Shown in pieces: positions 1-8,979 of a DNA stretch of 64,000 nucleotides. The stretch is from WHTK01 sp965197795 (GTDB taxonomy: Bacteria > Chloroflexota > Dehalococcoidia > DSTF01 > WHTK01), in the NCBI GenBank assembly GCA_965197795.1, contig OZ240228.1, positions 2,046,001 to 2,110,000 of the forward strand, written 5' to 3'. Positions within the stretch are counted from its first letter, which is position 1. The number at the start of each line of letters is the position of its first letter. Below the pieces are notes generated by a model, which saw only the letters and a program-made list of their open reading frames with translations, was not told the origin of the DNA and searched no databases. The translations under genes were made by a program, and so were the position numbers.

Positions 1-12
1 TATGTCGTAGCT

Positions 13-885
13 TCAATCCACGCCCATGTACTCTGACGTCCACTCCGCGTGATCGTTCTCAGCCATCGCCAACGCTTGCAGCTCCTTCGACAGCACCTTC
101 GGCTGCAACGCCGACTGGTCGCCCGTATCGACCAGGTGCTTGTAGGACTCGTACAGCGTGTTCAGCGCCGCGTAGTACGGCAGGTGGCCCTGCAGGTAGA
201 GACGGCTGCCCAGCGCCGCGACCGCTTCCGGCGTAGCGTCGGACGGCATCGCGTTGAGGATCAGCGGCAGGTTTGTCGCCTCGTGCAGCGTGCGCACCTG
301 CTCGACCCCCGTGACGCCGACGAGGAAGATGGCGTCGACGCCGGTCTCGTTGCAGATGCCGACGCGGGCCAGCGTCTCGTCCATGCCGGCGTCGCGCAGC
401 GCCTGCGTGCGTCCGATGATCACGAGCTCCGGCTCGACGCGCGCCGCTACGGCGGACCGCAGCTTGTCGTGGAACTCGGCTTGCGAGATCAGGCCCGTCT
501 CGGGCCCTGCGTAAGACCGCGGCAGCACGGTGTCCTCGACCGCGATCGCGGAGACGCCGGCGGTCTCGAGCTCCTGCACGGTGCGGCGCACGTTGAGCGC
601 GTTGCCGTAACCGTGGTCGGCGTCGACCATGAATGGCAGGTCGCTGCCGCGCGCGATGCGCCGCGCCTGGTCGGCGAACTCGCTCAGCGTCATCACGACG
701 AGGTCGGGCGCGCCCAACACGACCGCTGACGCCACCGAGCCGGCGAACATCCCGACCTTGTACCCGGCAGCCTGGGCCAGCCGTGCCGAAGCGGCGTCGA
801 AGACGGAGCCCGCCGGCAAGGCCTGGTTGGCGGCGAGATGGGCGCGAAAAGCGCGACGGCGCTGGCTGACGCTGGCGAGAGGCAT
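13..885 (-). CDS. Oxaloacetate decarboxylase-like protein (isocitrate lyase/PEP mutase superfamily)
   Basis: A 290-residue TIM-barrel protein of the PEP mutase/isocitrate lyase superfamily. The metal-binding signature DADHGYGN lies at residues 88-95 and an early SVFDAASARLA segment resembles, from memory, the Pseudomonas oxaloacetate decarboxylase PA4872. Members of that group decarboxylate oxaloacetate to pyruvate with Mg2+. The isocitrate-lyase KKCGH motif is not seen, so isocitrate lyase or methylisocitrate lyase is unlikely. The start at 885 was chosen because an AGGAGA ribosome site lies just upstream; the open frame runs further without support. The gap to tilS is 14 bp on the same strand, so the two are probably co-transcribed. 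The exact substrate is inferred. Confidence 0.8.
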   Translation of the reverse strand: MPLASVSQRRRAFRAHLAANQALPAGSVFDAASARLAQAAGYKVGMFAGSVASAVVLGAPDLVVMTLSEFADQARRIARGSDLPFMVDADHGYGNALNVRRTVQELETAGVSAIAVEDTVLPRSYAGPETGLISQAEFHDKLRSAVAARVEPELVIIGRTQALRDAGMDETLARVGICNETGVDAIFLVGVTGVEQVRTLHEATNLPLILNAMPSDATPEAVAALGSRLYLQGHLPYYAALNTLYESYKHLVDTGDQSALQPKVLSKELQALAMAENDHAEWTSEYMGVD

Positions 886-899
886 TCGATTCTCCTGAG

Positions 900-2294
900 C
901 TACACGGGGCGATAGGAAAGAAAGACGGTCGGTTGACCGGGAATGGGGCGGGCCCAGTTCGCGATACGCAGACCGCCGACCCAAACGATACCGCGCGTTG
1001 AGACAAAGAGCGGGACCGCGTCACGCTCATCGCGTGGGACGTGGAGGTCGGTGAGGAAGTCCTGCAGCTTCTTGTGCCCCGTCATGCCGAGCGGCTGAAA
1101 GCGGTCGCCCGGGAGCCGGCGCCGCACGCAGAGGCCATCGGTCACCGCCGCGGCGTCCACCTCCACCGATTCGCCCTTGAGAGCCGGCTCCGCGGACGCT
1201 GCGACCACAAAGGATCTGTAACCTGCCTCGCCGGGAACCTGGAGTATGACTGACGCGACCTGCGACGCCGGCCGCGGTTCGGGTTCGAGGCGGAGCTCCA
1301 GCACGTCGCGACGCAAAACGGCGCCTACGCCGCGCGGCAGGTCTAGCATGTCACCGGTCTTGCCTTGCAGTACGAGGCGCTCCAGCGCTTCCAGGTGACG
1401 TCGCGTCAGCTCCTGCCCGTCGCCGACCAGTGTCGCATACGCCAGCCATAGTGCGTGACGCCGCGGCGACGCGGGCCAGCCGGCCAGGACGCGCCGGGAG
1501 ACTTGCTGCGAGCCGTCCCTCGACCCAACGAGGGCTTCCAAGACAACCGTGCGTAGAAACGCCACGTCCTCGCCGGCCGCGTCTGCCAGGCGTACCAGCG
1601 CGTCGTCGATGCGGGGATTGAGCTCGCGCAGCAAGGGCAGTAACTCGTGGCGTAAGCGGTTGCGCCGGTAGCGCCGCGAGAGGTTGCTAGCGTCGTCGAT
1701 CGGCTCGATTCCGGCAGCAGCGCAGTAAGCAGCCGTCTGTTCTCGAGAGAGGTGCAACAGGGGCCGCAGCAGTGTCAGGCTCTCATGCCCAGCGAAAGGC
1801 CACGGCGCTTCAGCCGACATGCCGGCCAGGCCATCGAGGCCGGCGCCGCGTACGAGGTGCAGCAGCACGGTCTCAGCCTGGTCCGAGGCGGTGTGCCCCG
1901 TGGCGACCGCGCCGTACCCCTCGCGCTCCGCCACCGCCGCCAGGAAGTCGTAGCGGGCGCCTCGCGCCGCCGCCTCTGAAGCGATTCGGTCATCGCCAGC
2001 ACTTCCGATGTGAAACCGAAGGTCGAGGGAAGTGGCCAGATCGCGCACGAAGCGCTCCTCACGTCGAGCCGCCGGCCGTCCTCGCAGCCCGTGGTCGAAG
2101 TGCGCCACGGCGAGCTTCAGACGCAGGTTCTTCGCCAGGCGAGCCATGATCAAGGCAAGCGCCGTGGAGTCGGCGCCGCCCGACACCGCAAGCAGCAACC
2201 GCCGATTCTCGGGCAGCCCGCGATCGAGGAGAAGGCGCCGCACGCCTGCTTCGACGCGCTTGCGCTGCGGCTCGCTCGGTGGGCGTGTTGTCAT
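900..2294 (-). CDS. tilS: tRNA(Ile)-lysidine synthase
   Basis: ATP-dependent ligase that attaches lysine to the wobble cytidine of tRNA-Ile(CAU), allowing AUA decoding and preventing Met misreading. The N-terminal PP-loop ATPase motif SGGADS is at residues 38-43. The family motif ATGHTASDQAET follows, and a C-terminal TilS domain contains GDRFQPLGMTGHKKLQDF. The length of about 464 residues is typical. ATG at 2294 is used; an in-frame TTG at 2321 is possible and neither has a strong ribosome site. It lies immediately upstream of the oxaloacetate decarboxylase-like gene. Confidence 0.93.
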   Translation of the reverse strand: MTTRPPSEPQRKRVEAGVRRLLLDRGLPENRRLLLAVSGGADSTALALIMARLAKNLRLKLAVAHFDHGLRGRPAARREERFVRDLATSLDLRFHIGSAGDDRIASEAAARGARYDFLAAVAEREGYGAVATGHTASDQAETVLLHLVRGAGLDGLAGMSAEAPWPFAGHESLTLLRPLLHLSREQTAAYCAAAGIEPIDDASNLSRRYRRNRLRHELLPLLRELNPRIDDALVRLADAAGEDVAFLRTVVLEALVGSRDGSQQVSRRVLAGWPASPRRHALWLAYATLVGDGQELTRRHLEALERLVLQGKTGDMLDLPRGVGAVLRRDVLELRLEPEPRPASQVASVILQVPGEAGYRSFVVAASAEPALKGESVEVDAAAVTDGLCVRRRLPGDRFQPLGMTGHKKLQDFLTDLHVPRDERDAVPLFVSTRGIVWVGGLRIANWARPIPGQPTVFLSYRPV

Positions 2295-2456
2295 GGGGAA
2301 AGGGTAACAAGTTGCAAGCAACGAGTAACAAGGATCCTTCCGTGTTGCCTGGTGCTTTTTGCTTGCTACTAACTACCACTCGCTAAACAATCGCTGCTTG
2401 GCTTGAAACCCGGGAATACTGAAGTGAGCTGTCGGATCGAGAGCGCCGACGTCGCG

Positions 2457-2843
2457 CTACTGCCCGCTAAACAGCCGTTGCCACCAGGTGAGATCAGAGC
2501 GCTCGGGGGCGGGTTCAGGAGGCGGGGCGTCCACGACCACCAGCCTTTCGCCCGGCTTGACCAGGCCGAAGACACGACGCGCCATGAACTCGACATACTC
2601 GTCGGTGAGCAGGTAATCGCGAATCTGGGTTAGCTGCTCGCGCTGCTGCTCCAGCGTTTGAATCTGCTCTTGCAGGCGGTTCTCGTCGTTCACCAGGCGA
2701 TAGGAGTGCAGGAGTGTGTTTCCGGCGGACAGCAGCATGTAGCCGGAAACGATCAGCGTCGCCAGCAGAAGTATTCGGCCTGGTGAGAAAAAGCGGATGA
2801 TCCGCAAGCCCTGTCCTCGGCCCGCCAGCGCGGAGTCTAACAT
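2457..2843 (-). CDS. FtsB/DivIC-type septum formation initiator protein
   Basis: A 128-residue protein with a cytoplasmic N-terminus, one membrane span at about residues 22-44, and a periplasmic/extracellular coiled coil at about 52-85 rich in Glu, Gln and Leu. A segment EFMARRVFGLVKPGERLVVV follows, typical of the FtsB/DivIC family. These proteins bridge FtsL and FtsQ/DivIB in the divisome. The C-terminal tail is proline- and glutamate-rich. It has no obvious operon partner; tilS lies downstream on the same strand about 160 bp away. FtsB and DivIC cannot be told apart here. Confidence 0.75.
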   Translation of the reverse strand: MLDSALAGRGQGLRIIRFFSPGRILLLATLIVSGYMLLSAGNTLLHSYRLVNDENRLQEQIQTLEQQREQLTQIRDYLLTDEYVEFMARRVFGLVKPGERLVVVDAPPPEPAPERSDLTWWQRLFSGQ

Positions 2844-2940
2844 AAGATCAGTTCAACTGCACATAAGAAAACGGCTAGAGGAGTCGACCACGGACAGCGG
2901 TGCCAAATACCTCAGATTACGGAGTAAAATCGAGGCGCCG

Positions 2941-3450
2941 ATGGTCGAGCAACACGTCTCCTCGGGTGAACGACGCTGGCTGATGAAGTCGGTGCGCGAG
3001 ATGTCGGGTGAGCTGCACCGGCAGTTCTCCGGCGTCAACGCGAAGGGCCTGTGCTGGCGGCCTGCCGCCGGCGAATGGTGCCTCAAGGAGATCGCCGCAC
3101 ACGTGCGTGACGCTGAGCTGCTCTATCAGCGCCAGATCGAGACCATCGTCCATGGCTTCCCGACGCCGGCTCGGCTGCCGCATGAGCCGCTTGACGTCCT
3201 GCCCGCGGAGCGCAACTACGTCGACGAGGAGCTGCAGCATTTCCTCTACGAATACGAGGCGGCGCGCGAAGAGACCGTCTGGCTGCTCTACACGCTCGGC
3301 TCGGACGACTGGCTGCGCACCGGCCTGCATCCATATCACGGCGAAATTTCGGTCTACGACATCGCGCGTGAGCTGCACGAACACGACCTTCAGCATCTGA
3401 ACCAGGCGCGCGTCACGCGAGAGGCGTTGGACCAGCGCAGCAGCCGCTAA
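2941..3450 (+). CDS. DinB-family four-helix bundle protein
   Basis: A 169-residue DinB/YfiT-like protein. Histidines in AHVRDAE and in HEHDLQHLNQ are placed where this fold usually carries its three-His metal site. Family members include thiol transferases and uncharacterised stress proteins, so no reaction can be assigned. ATG at 2941 is chosen because homology begins shortly after it; the upstream extension is low-complexity. The gene is convergent with the lipoprotein protease gene, and the two stop codons share the sequence CTAA at 3447-3450. It is one of four DinB-like genes in the window. Confidence 0.7.
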   Translation: MVEQHVSSGERRWLMKSVREMSGELHRQFSGVNAKGLCWRPAAGEWCLKEIAAHVRDAELLYQRQIETIVHGFPTPARLPHEPLDVLPAERNYVDEELQHFLYEYEAAREETVWLLYTLGSDDWLRTGLHPYHGEISVYDIARELHEHDLQHLNQARVTREALDQRSSR

Positions 3451-4538
3451 AAGTCCTCGAACTCCTGCAGGCGGCGGTACTCCTCGCCGTTGTCGCCCCA
3501 GACCTCGCGATTGAAGAGCTGCATCACGGCGTCGACGTCGGAATCGCTGGTGAAGCTCAGGACGATGTCCTCCAGGCGCTTCTCGCTGATATTGAAGCGG
3601 CCGAAGTCGGAAGCAGCGTAGGCCTCTCTGGCGGCATCGCGGAAAGCGGTGGCGCCGATTATGTCACGTATGTCGAGCAGGAAGACGTCTGCAGCCTGGT
3701 ACAGCCCGTCCGAGGCGAATCGGTTCGGTAGAGGCAGCTGCGGGAATCCCGAGGAGTCGACGATGCTCTTGCGCTGAGCGTAAAAAGAATCGATGTCGGC
3801 GTTGAAGCCGCGCCAGGGACTCGGCGGGTCGCGGTTCAGGGCCTGCAACGACAGCGTGGCGTAGATGTCCGCCATGCCCTCGTTGAACCAGAACGGGCCG
3901 GCGGTCCAGTACACGTGCGACAGCTCGTGCGCCAGGACGAAGGCCGAGAGCGTGCAGCAGCGGTCGATGCGGATGAATCCGTTGCTGTTGTAGTCGTTGA
4001 TGCCGTAGTCGCCGTTGACGACCGTGATGACCGCCTCCGGCCATTCGATGCCCACCTCGTGCTCCAGCTCCGTGATCACGGCCTTGAGCAGCGCGAATTC
4101 GGCCTTGGCGTCGTCGCCCGGCTCGTAGATCAGCAGCAGGTCAACCTGGCGCTGGCGCAGCTGCAGCTTTTCGTGAATGTAGAGCTTGTCGGCGATCGCG
4201 TCCGGGTGAATGCTCTCGAAGCTCGGCTCGGGACGCCCGGCTACGAAGCTGAGGCTGCGCTCGACGAAGATCGACTCGTCTCGGCTGAGCCCGTCCTGAA
4301 ACCAGCCTTGAGCCTGAAACGCCGCAATCAGGTCGCCACGACTCGTCTCGAAGCGTGCGAAGGCACGGTCGACGTCGCCGACGCCGACGCGGTTCTGGGG
4401 CCGCCCGACGGCGAATTCATCGAAAATCGCCGTCGGCAGCGGCTCCAGGGTCGCTGCGGGCGCCGCGTCCTCGCCGTCGCCGGAGCAGGCGACGACCAGC
4501 GCTGCTAAGATGAAGAAAGCGGCGACGTAGAAACGCAT
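3447..4538 (-). CDS. Lipoprotein zinc metallopeptidase-like (gluzincin, peptidase MA fold)
   Basis: A 363-residue exported lipoprotein. The signal peptide ends in VVAC, with the lipidated Cys at residue 18. The zinc-protease motif HELSH is at residues 204-208, with a downstream Glu at 220 in WFNEGMAD, the arrangement of gluzincins (HExxH...E). The domain resembles the peptidase MA family often found in Chloroflexota surface proteins. The substrate is unknown. Two adjacent Cys residues precede the active site. The ATG at 4538 fits the signal peptide better than the upstream in-frame start at 4589. Confidence 0.72.
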   Translation of the reverse strand: MRFYVAAFFILAALVVACSGDGEDAAPAATLEPLPTAIFDEFAVGRPQNRVGVGDVDRAFARFETSRGDLIAAFQAQGWFQDGLSRDESIFVERSLSFVAGRPEPSFESIHPDAIADKLYIHEKLQLRQRQVDLLLIYEPGDDAKAEFALLKAVITELEHEVGIEWPEAVITVVNGDYGINDYNSNGFIRIDRCCTLSAFVLAHELSHVYWTAGPFWFNEGMADIYATLSLQALNRDPPSPWRGFNADIDSFYAQRKSIVDSSGFPQLPLPNRFASDGLYQAADVFLLDIRDIIGATAFRDAAREAYAASDFGRFNISEKRLEDIVLSFTSDSDVDAVMQLFNREVWGDNGEEYRRLQEFEDF

Positions 4539-4654
4539 CCTGATCTCAGGATAAGGAAACCCCGCTAAAGAAGTGCTAAGCAACTGCATAGCTGAGTTAT
4601 CGGCTAGCAGGCTCGCTATGCCGGGCCTGCGGCGGCTGCTACGATGGCTGGGTA

Positions 4655-6487
4655 TTGGATACCAGCCGCATCCGCAATTTCTCGATCATCGCCCACATCG
4701 ACCACGGTAAGTCCACTCTCGCCGACCGCCTGCTGGAGCGCACCGGGACGATCGGCCCGCGCGAGTCCCAGGCGCAGTTCCTCGACTCGATGGACCTCGA
4801 GCGCGAGAAAGGCGTCACGATCAAGGCGAAGGCCGTCCGCATGGAGTACACGGCCTCCGACGGCGCCTACGAGCTCAACTTGATCGACACTCCGGGCCAC
4901 GTCGACTTCTCTTACGAGGTGTCGCGGGCGCTGGTCGCCTGCGAGGGCGCGCTGCTCGTCGTCGACGCGGCGCAAGGCGTTCAGGCGCAGACGCTGGCCA
5001 ACCTCTACTCAGCCATCGAGCAGGACCTGACGATCATCCCGGTGGTCAACAAGATCGACCTGCCGAACGCGGATCCGGAGCGCGTCGCGCTGGAGCTGGA
5101 GCGCATCGTCGGCTTCGGCGCCGACGAGATGATTTACGCCTCCGCCAAGGAAGGCACCGGCACCGAGGAGATCCTGCAGGCCATCGTCGAACGCATCCCG
5201 CCGCCGCAGGGCGATCCGGCCGCCCCGCTACGGGCGCTGATTTTCGACTCGAAGTACGACTCCTACAAGGGCGTCATCGCCTACGTCCGAGTCGTGGACG
5301 GCGCGGTTCGGGCGGGCCAGGCGCTGCGCCTGATGGCCAACGACACGCGCGTCGAGCCGATCGAGATCGGCATCTTCACGCCAGGCTTCTACGAGATGCC
5401 GGGGCTGACGACGGGCGAGGTCGGCTACGTGGCGACGGGACTCAAGAGCGTCCGCGAGGTCGGCGTCGGCGACACGCTGACGTCCGTCGACGCGCAGCGG
5501 GTCGAAGCGCTACCCGGCTACCGGCCCGCCAAGTCGATGGTGTTCGCGGGGCTCTACCCGGCGCAGGCAAACGACTACTCACTGCTGCGCGAGGCGCTCG
5601 AGAAGCTGCACCTCAGCGATGCGGCGCTGACTTACGAGCCGGAGTCCAGCGTCGCGCTGGGGTTCGGCTTCCGCTGCGGTTTCCTCGGCCTGTTCCACAT
5701 GGAGATCGTTCAGGAGCGGCTGGAGCGCGAGTACGACCTGACGCTGATCTTCACGGCCCCCAGCGTGGAGTACGAGGTGACGAAGACCGACGGCGTCGAG
5801 ATCGCGCTCGACAACCCGGCCGAGCTGCCGCCGCCCAACGAGATCGCCGAGATCCGCGAGCCGTGGGTCGACGTCTCGATCGTCGTGCCGGACCGTTACG
5901 TCGGCGCCGTGATGGAGCTGACGACGGCGCGCCGCGGCGCCTACAAGCGCATGGAGTATCTGCAGGGCGGCATCACGGCGCCCAGCGAGAGCCAGGCGAA
6001 CGAGATGCGCGTCGTGCTCGAATATCACGTGCCGCTGGCCGAGATCCTGACCGATTACTACGACCAGCTGAAGTCGCGTACGCAGGGCTACGCCAGCCTC
6101 GATTACACGTTGAGCGGCTACGAAACGGCCCGCCTCGTCAAGCTCGATATCATGGTCAACGGCCAGCCGGTCGACGCCCTGACTTTGATCACAAACCCGG
6201 AAGAGGCGCAGGTGAAGGGCCGCGAGCTGGTCGAGAAGCTGCGCAGCCTGATCCCCCGCCAGCTCTTCGACGTGCCGATCCAGGCCGCGATTGGCGGGCG
6301 CATCATCGCCCGCGAGACCGTCAAGCAAATGCGTAAGAACGTGCTGGCCAAGTGCTACGGCGGCGACGTGACACGCAAGCGCAAGCTGCTGGAGAAGCAG
6401 GCCGAGGGCAAGAAGCGTATGCGGCGCGTCGGCAACGTCGAGATACCGCAAGAGGCCTTCATGGCCGTCCTCAGCCTGGAACGCTAG
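4655..6487 (+). CDS. lepA: Elongation factor 4 (LepA)
   Basis: Translational GTPase acting on stalled ribosomes and in 30S assembly. G1 motif AHIDHGKST starts near residue 13; DTPGHVDF (G3) and NKIDL (G4) follow. The EF-G-like domains III and V and the LepA-specific C-terminal domain, including RKRKLLEKQAEGKKRM, are complete. The 610-residue length is normal. Translation must begin at TTG 4655, since homology starts almost at once (TSRIRNFSIIAHIDHG) and no in-frame ATG or GTG lies nearby. The upstream ribosome site is weak. Confidence 0.97.
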   Translation: MDTSRIRNFSIIAHIDHGKSTLADRLLERTGTIGPRESQAQFLDSMDLEREKGVTIKAKAVRMEYTASDGAYELNLIDTPGHVDFSYEVSRALVACEGALLVVDAAQGVQAQTLANLYSAIEQDLTIIPVVNKIDLPNADPERVALELERIVGFGADEMIYASAKEGTGTEEILQAIVERIPPPQGDPAAPLRALIFDSKYDSYKGVIAYVRVVDGAVRAGQALRLMANDTRVEPIEIGIFTPGFYEMPGLTTGEVGYVATGLKSVREVGVGDTLTSVDAQRVEALPGYRPAKSMVFAGLYPAQANDYSLLREALEKLHLSDAALTYEPESSVALGFGFRCGFLGLFHMEIVQERLEREYDLTLIFTAPSVEYEVTKTDGVEIALDNPAELPPPNEIAEIREPWVDVSIVVPDRYVGAVMELTTARRGAYKRMEYLQGGITAPSESQANEMRVVLEYHVPLAEILTDYYDQLKSRTQGYASLDYTLSGYETARLVKLDIMVNGQPVDALTLITNPEEAQVKGRELVEKLRSLIPRQLFDVPIQAAIGGRIIARETVKQMRKNVLAKCYGGDVTRKRKLLEKQAEGKKRMRRVGNVEIPQEAFMAVLSLER

Positions 6488-6489
6488 CC

Positions 6490-6612
6490 TGTCGTCCTGA
6501 CTGTCGTCCTGAGCCGCTTAGGCGAAGGACCAAAGCGAAGCGTTTGCAGCCAAACTCACCGGCCAACAATGACGCGGCGCGTTGATCCTTCGGCGGCCGC
6601 CTCAGGATGACA
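6490..6612. repeat. Palindromic intergenic repeat (GTCATCCTGAG type)
   Basis: Downstream of lepA, a segment at 6503-6531 (GTCGTCCTGAGCC...GAAGGACC) is repeated in inverted form at 6583-6611, whose complement reads GTCATCCTGAGG...GAAGGATC. A short direct copy of TGTCGTCCTGA lies at 6490-6500. This resembles dispersed REP-like elements. No gene is evident here. Confidence 0.6.
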
Positions 6613-6692
6613 TGGAACAGTGACGTCGAGCCCTTCGAGCTCCGTGTACTTGGTCACTAACGTTCTCCCGAACACCAAGGCGGAGGCAAGAC

Positions 6693-7450
6693 GTGGCGAT
6701 CACACCCGACGGCTGGTTCGACTGGATGCGGCGCGAGCCCGGCCCGCCCGACAAGGTCTACTCTCTGCCCAACGCGGTCGATTTTTACGTGGCGCACTCG
6801 GCAGTCGGCTACTACGGCGGCTGGACGAGCCGCCTTTTCTCCGCAGCGCGACGCGTCGGGTCGCTACACGGCCTACGCCGCGGCCTCGGCGCACGGCTGG
6901 CTGCCCTACGACGGCGCTTGCATTCAGCACTATCCGTTGACCGCGTCTTGCTGGACCAGCGGCAGCCGAGAAGCCAACACGCGCAGCGTCGCGTTCGAGA
7001 TTGAGGGCGGAGCACCCGGACGCGAGTCGGAGCCGCTGACCGAGGCACAAGAGCAGGCCCTGGCGCTTATCCTTGCCGATGTCGCAGCCTGGAAGGGCGT
7101 CACCAACGCCTACTGGCGGCGCCCTCGAGACGAGCGCGACGTCAACGCGACGCTGTACGAGCACCGAGAGTGCGTGCGCTTTGGTTCTGGCCCCACCGCA
7201 TGCCCCTCGGACCGCATCCCGTGGGGTGAGCTGTTGGGGAAGCTAGGCCAACCTCAAGAGTCCAGCGCAAGTCCGGGGGACGGCGGCGAGCCGAACCGCC
7301 CTACCAGGTGCTGTACAACGGCTCGGTGCCCGTGTTGAGATAGGCGGCAGCTTACCGGGCCGCATCTCGAAGCTCTTCGGCCAACGCTACCTGTGGTTGC
7401 GCTTTGGAGAGAGCGGAGCGGCTTACTGGTCCGCGGAAGAAGGAGATTGA
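6693..7450 (+). pseudogene. Broken N-acetylmuramoyl-L-alanine amidase/PGRP-like protein
   Basis: A GTG start at 6693 follows a GGAGG site at 6682-6686. The reading passes through several frames. The first gives a start, then YVAHSAVGYYGGWTSRLFS; near 6838 (a TTTT run) coding moves to the next frame, giving RYTAYAAASAHGWLPYDG, NTRSVAFEIEG and an amidase-like region. Near 7280 (a GGGGG run) it shifts again to PPYQVLYNGSVPV, and near 7335 once more to GRISKLFGQRYLWLRFGE, ending at TGA 7448-7450. His-Ser in AHSAVG and the overall pattern recall type-2 amidases with an SH3-like tail. Either three indels have inactivated it or the assembly has errors. Confidence 0.6.
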
Positions 7451-7486
7451 AGAGACCGGCGAAGGTTTGCCTCGCCGGTCTCTTCT
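7450..7486 (+). terminator. Hairpin terminator after the amidase pseudogene
   Basis: A perfect 13-bp stem, AAGAGACCGGCGA at 7450-7462 and its complement at 7472-7484, with a 9-nt loop. The following T-tract is poor (CTTAGT). It could act in both directions, also ending transcription of the small zinc-ribbon gene at 7511-7654 on the other strand. Confidence 0.6.
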
Positions 7487-7510
7487 TAGTGCCTAGATCA
7501 GCAGGTCCGT

Positions 7511-7654
7511 CTATCCTTTTCCGATGCGGTACATCTTGGTACCGCAGGTTGGACAAACACCCTGGGTCGCCGGCTTGCCATTCTTCATGGTGACGGCTTT
7601 GGCGTCCTTCATTTCACGCTGGATCCGGCACTTTAAACAGTAGGCTTGCGTCAT
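7511..7654 (-). CDS. DUF5679-type zinc-ribbon peptide (47 aa)
   Basis: A short but convincing gene. A consensus AAAGGAGG ribosome site sits just upstream of ATG 7654. The 47-residue product has two CxxC pairs, YCLKC at residues 5-9 and VCPTC near residues 33-37, flanking EMKDAKAVTMKNGKPATQG. This matches the pattern of DUF5679 zinc-ribbon proteins common in Chloroflexota. It likely binds one zinc ion. Its function is unknown; homologous peptides often have lysines and methionines between the ribbons as here. The identification rests on motif memory. Confidence 0.8.
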   Translation of the reverse strand: MTQAYCLKCRIQREMKDAKAVTMKNGKPATQGVCPTCGTKMYRIGKG

Positions 7655-7847
7655 TCTTGCCTCCTTTGGTGAGAAGCCTCTGAATTTGTTCTATAGCCTA
7701 CGCACATTACCAACTCAATGTGGCTGTATTCGAATCATACCTGTTTAGATTCGGCTGTCAAGCTACATTCGATTGCAGGATCGCCTGCTTCGGCTTTCTA
7801 AACGTCCTTGTCGCTCCGCCGAATCGCTGGTTAGAATGGCGTTGGGC

Positions 7848-7939
7848 GGAGGGATCGCATAGTGGTCTAGTGCGGCCGCCTGCTAAGCGGTTATCCTGGG
7901 AAACTGGGATCCAGGGTTCGAATCCCTGTCCCTCCGCCA
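7848..7939 (+). tRNA. tRNA-Ser(GCT)
   Basis: Acceptor stem GGAGGGA (7848-7854) pairs with TCCCTCC (7929-7935). Discriminator G and an encoded CCA follow (7936-7939). Anticodon GCT lies at 7882-7884 in loop CTGCTAA. A long variable arm of the class II type confirms serine. The T arm CAGGGTTCGAATCCCTG is canonical. Confidence 0.96.
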
Positions 7940-7970
7940 TAATAGAAGTCCCACCGGTTCTCCCACAGCG

Positions 7971-8300
7971 TTACGCCGAACCGATCAGTGATCCCCTCCG
8001 TGCCTGGTGCCTAAAGGGCGCTGCGTGGTCGACATTTGCAATGCCTCGGTGAAGCTCTCCGGTTCGCGTACGGCGCTACGCCAAACCGATCTGTGATCCT
8101 CTTGGTGCCTGGTGCCTAAAGGGCGCTGCGTGGTCGACATTTGCAATGCCTCGGTGAAGCTCTCCGGTTCGCGTACGGCGCTACGCCAAACCGATCTGTG
8201 ATCCTCTTGGTGCCTGGTGTCTAAAAGGGCCACGCGTTGCGTGGTCGACTCTTGCCGGGCTGAGGGGAAGCTCCCCCGGCTCGTAGCCCCCACGCCGCGG
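7971..8300. repeat. 105-bp tandem repeat (about 3 copies)
   Basis: Identical or near-identical segments recur with a period of exactly 105 bp: TGCCTGGTGCCTAAAGGGCG begins at 8001 and 8106, and a diverging copy begins at 8211. Each unit holds a small inverted repeat (GCGTA...TACGC) and GTGGTCGAC. Copy 1 differs at its left end and copy 3 diverges after about 20 bases. The array starts 30 bp after tRNA-Ser. An open frame crosses it on the minus strand only because 105 is divisible by three. The rest of 7940-8404 has no gene; a GC-rich hairpin (CCGGCC...GGCCGG) lies near 8300-8320. Confidence 0.85.
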
Positions 8301-8404
8301 GCCGGCCTCCGGCCGGGTTTCTAAGGAGCCTCACCTGACGTGGTTGGGGCTTGATTTGCTATCGGCTCGCGAGCTCACTTCACAAGGCGACAGGCTTGCG
8401 TCGT

Positions 8405-8899
8405 TTACTCGCCGCTGCCTCGCATCGTGCCTGCCAGCTTTTCGAGATTCACATCAAACAGGAAGCAGACCACCTCACGGTCATCGTCGTTCCAGGACTG
8501 CACAGTCGGATACATGTAGGAGAACTCCAGCCGTGAGGTGCGATAGTAGCTGTTCACGTAGGATTCGAATCTCCATTGGCACTCCGCATCGGCTTCTGCG
8601 AAGATGGCGCTTTCTCCCGGCCATGGTCCAGGGCGGAGATCGAAGTCGAAATAGGCCTCGTTGTCGTGCGATTCAGAGCACGGCACTCCCGTTAAGCTCC
8701 CTACCTTGGCTGATCCGTAGCCGCCAAACCCAGCCGGGTCCTGAAAGCAGTCGCCAGCTCGAATCTCGAAGATGTCCAAATTGCCACCGCTCACGATCTG
8801 CCCGGAGTCGTCACGCTTGGCACCATCGCACGCCGCCAGCAAAACGGCCAAAGTCACACCGGCGACCAGCAAACCTCGGCTGAATAGTCCGTGCCCCAT
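8405..8899 (-). CDS. Lipoprotein with septum-formation-like domain
   Basis: A 164-residue exported lipoprotein: an N-terminal hydrophobic stretch ends in LLAAC with Cys at residue 24. The mature part carries AGDCF, a VPCSESHDNEAY segment and a C-terminal REVVCFLFD. This is the spacing of Cys and His seen in the Septum_form family (PF13845), known mainly from Actinobacteria. Paired cysteines suggest disulfides outside the membrane. A GAGGGAG ribosome site precedes ATG 8899. The name of the family does not establish a role in division. Confidence 0.6.
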   Translation of the reverse strand: MGHGLFSRGLLVAGVTLAVLLAACDGAKRDDSGQIVSGGNLDIFEIRAGDCFQDPAGFGGYGSAKVGSLTGVPCSESHDNEAYFDFDLRPGPWPGESAIFAEADAECQWRFESYVNSYYRTSRLEFSYMYPTVQSWNDDDREVVCFLFDVNLEKLAGTMRGSGE

Positions 8900-8979
8900 C
8901 AGAGACTCCCTCTAGCGCAAAGGAGCGCGAGCGAATTCCAGATTGATTGTCGGTATGACTGGGCAGAACCTTAGCGAGA

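Noticed and set aside
7985..8293. Open reading frame across the 105-bp tandem repeat
   Set aside because: The frame stays open because the period is a multiple of three. There is no ribosome site, the residue pattern is simply repeated, and no protein family fits.
7971..8300. CRISPR array
   Set aside because: Units are 105 bp and nearly fully identical in copies 1 and 2, with no variable spacers or cas genes.
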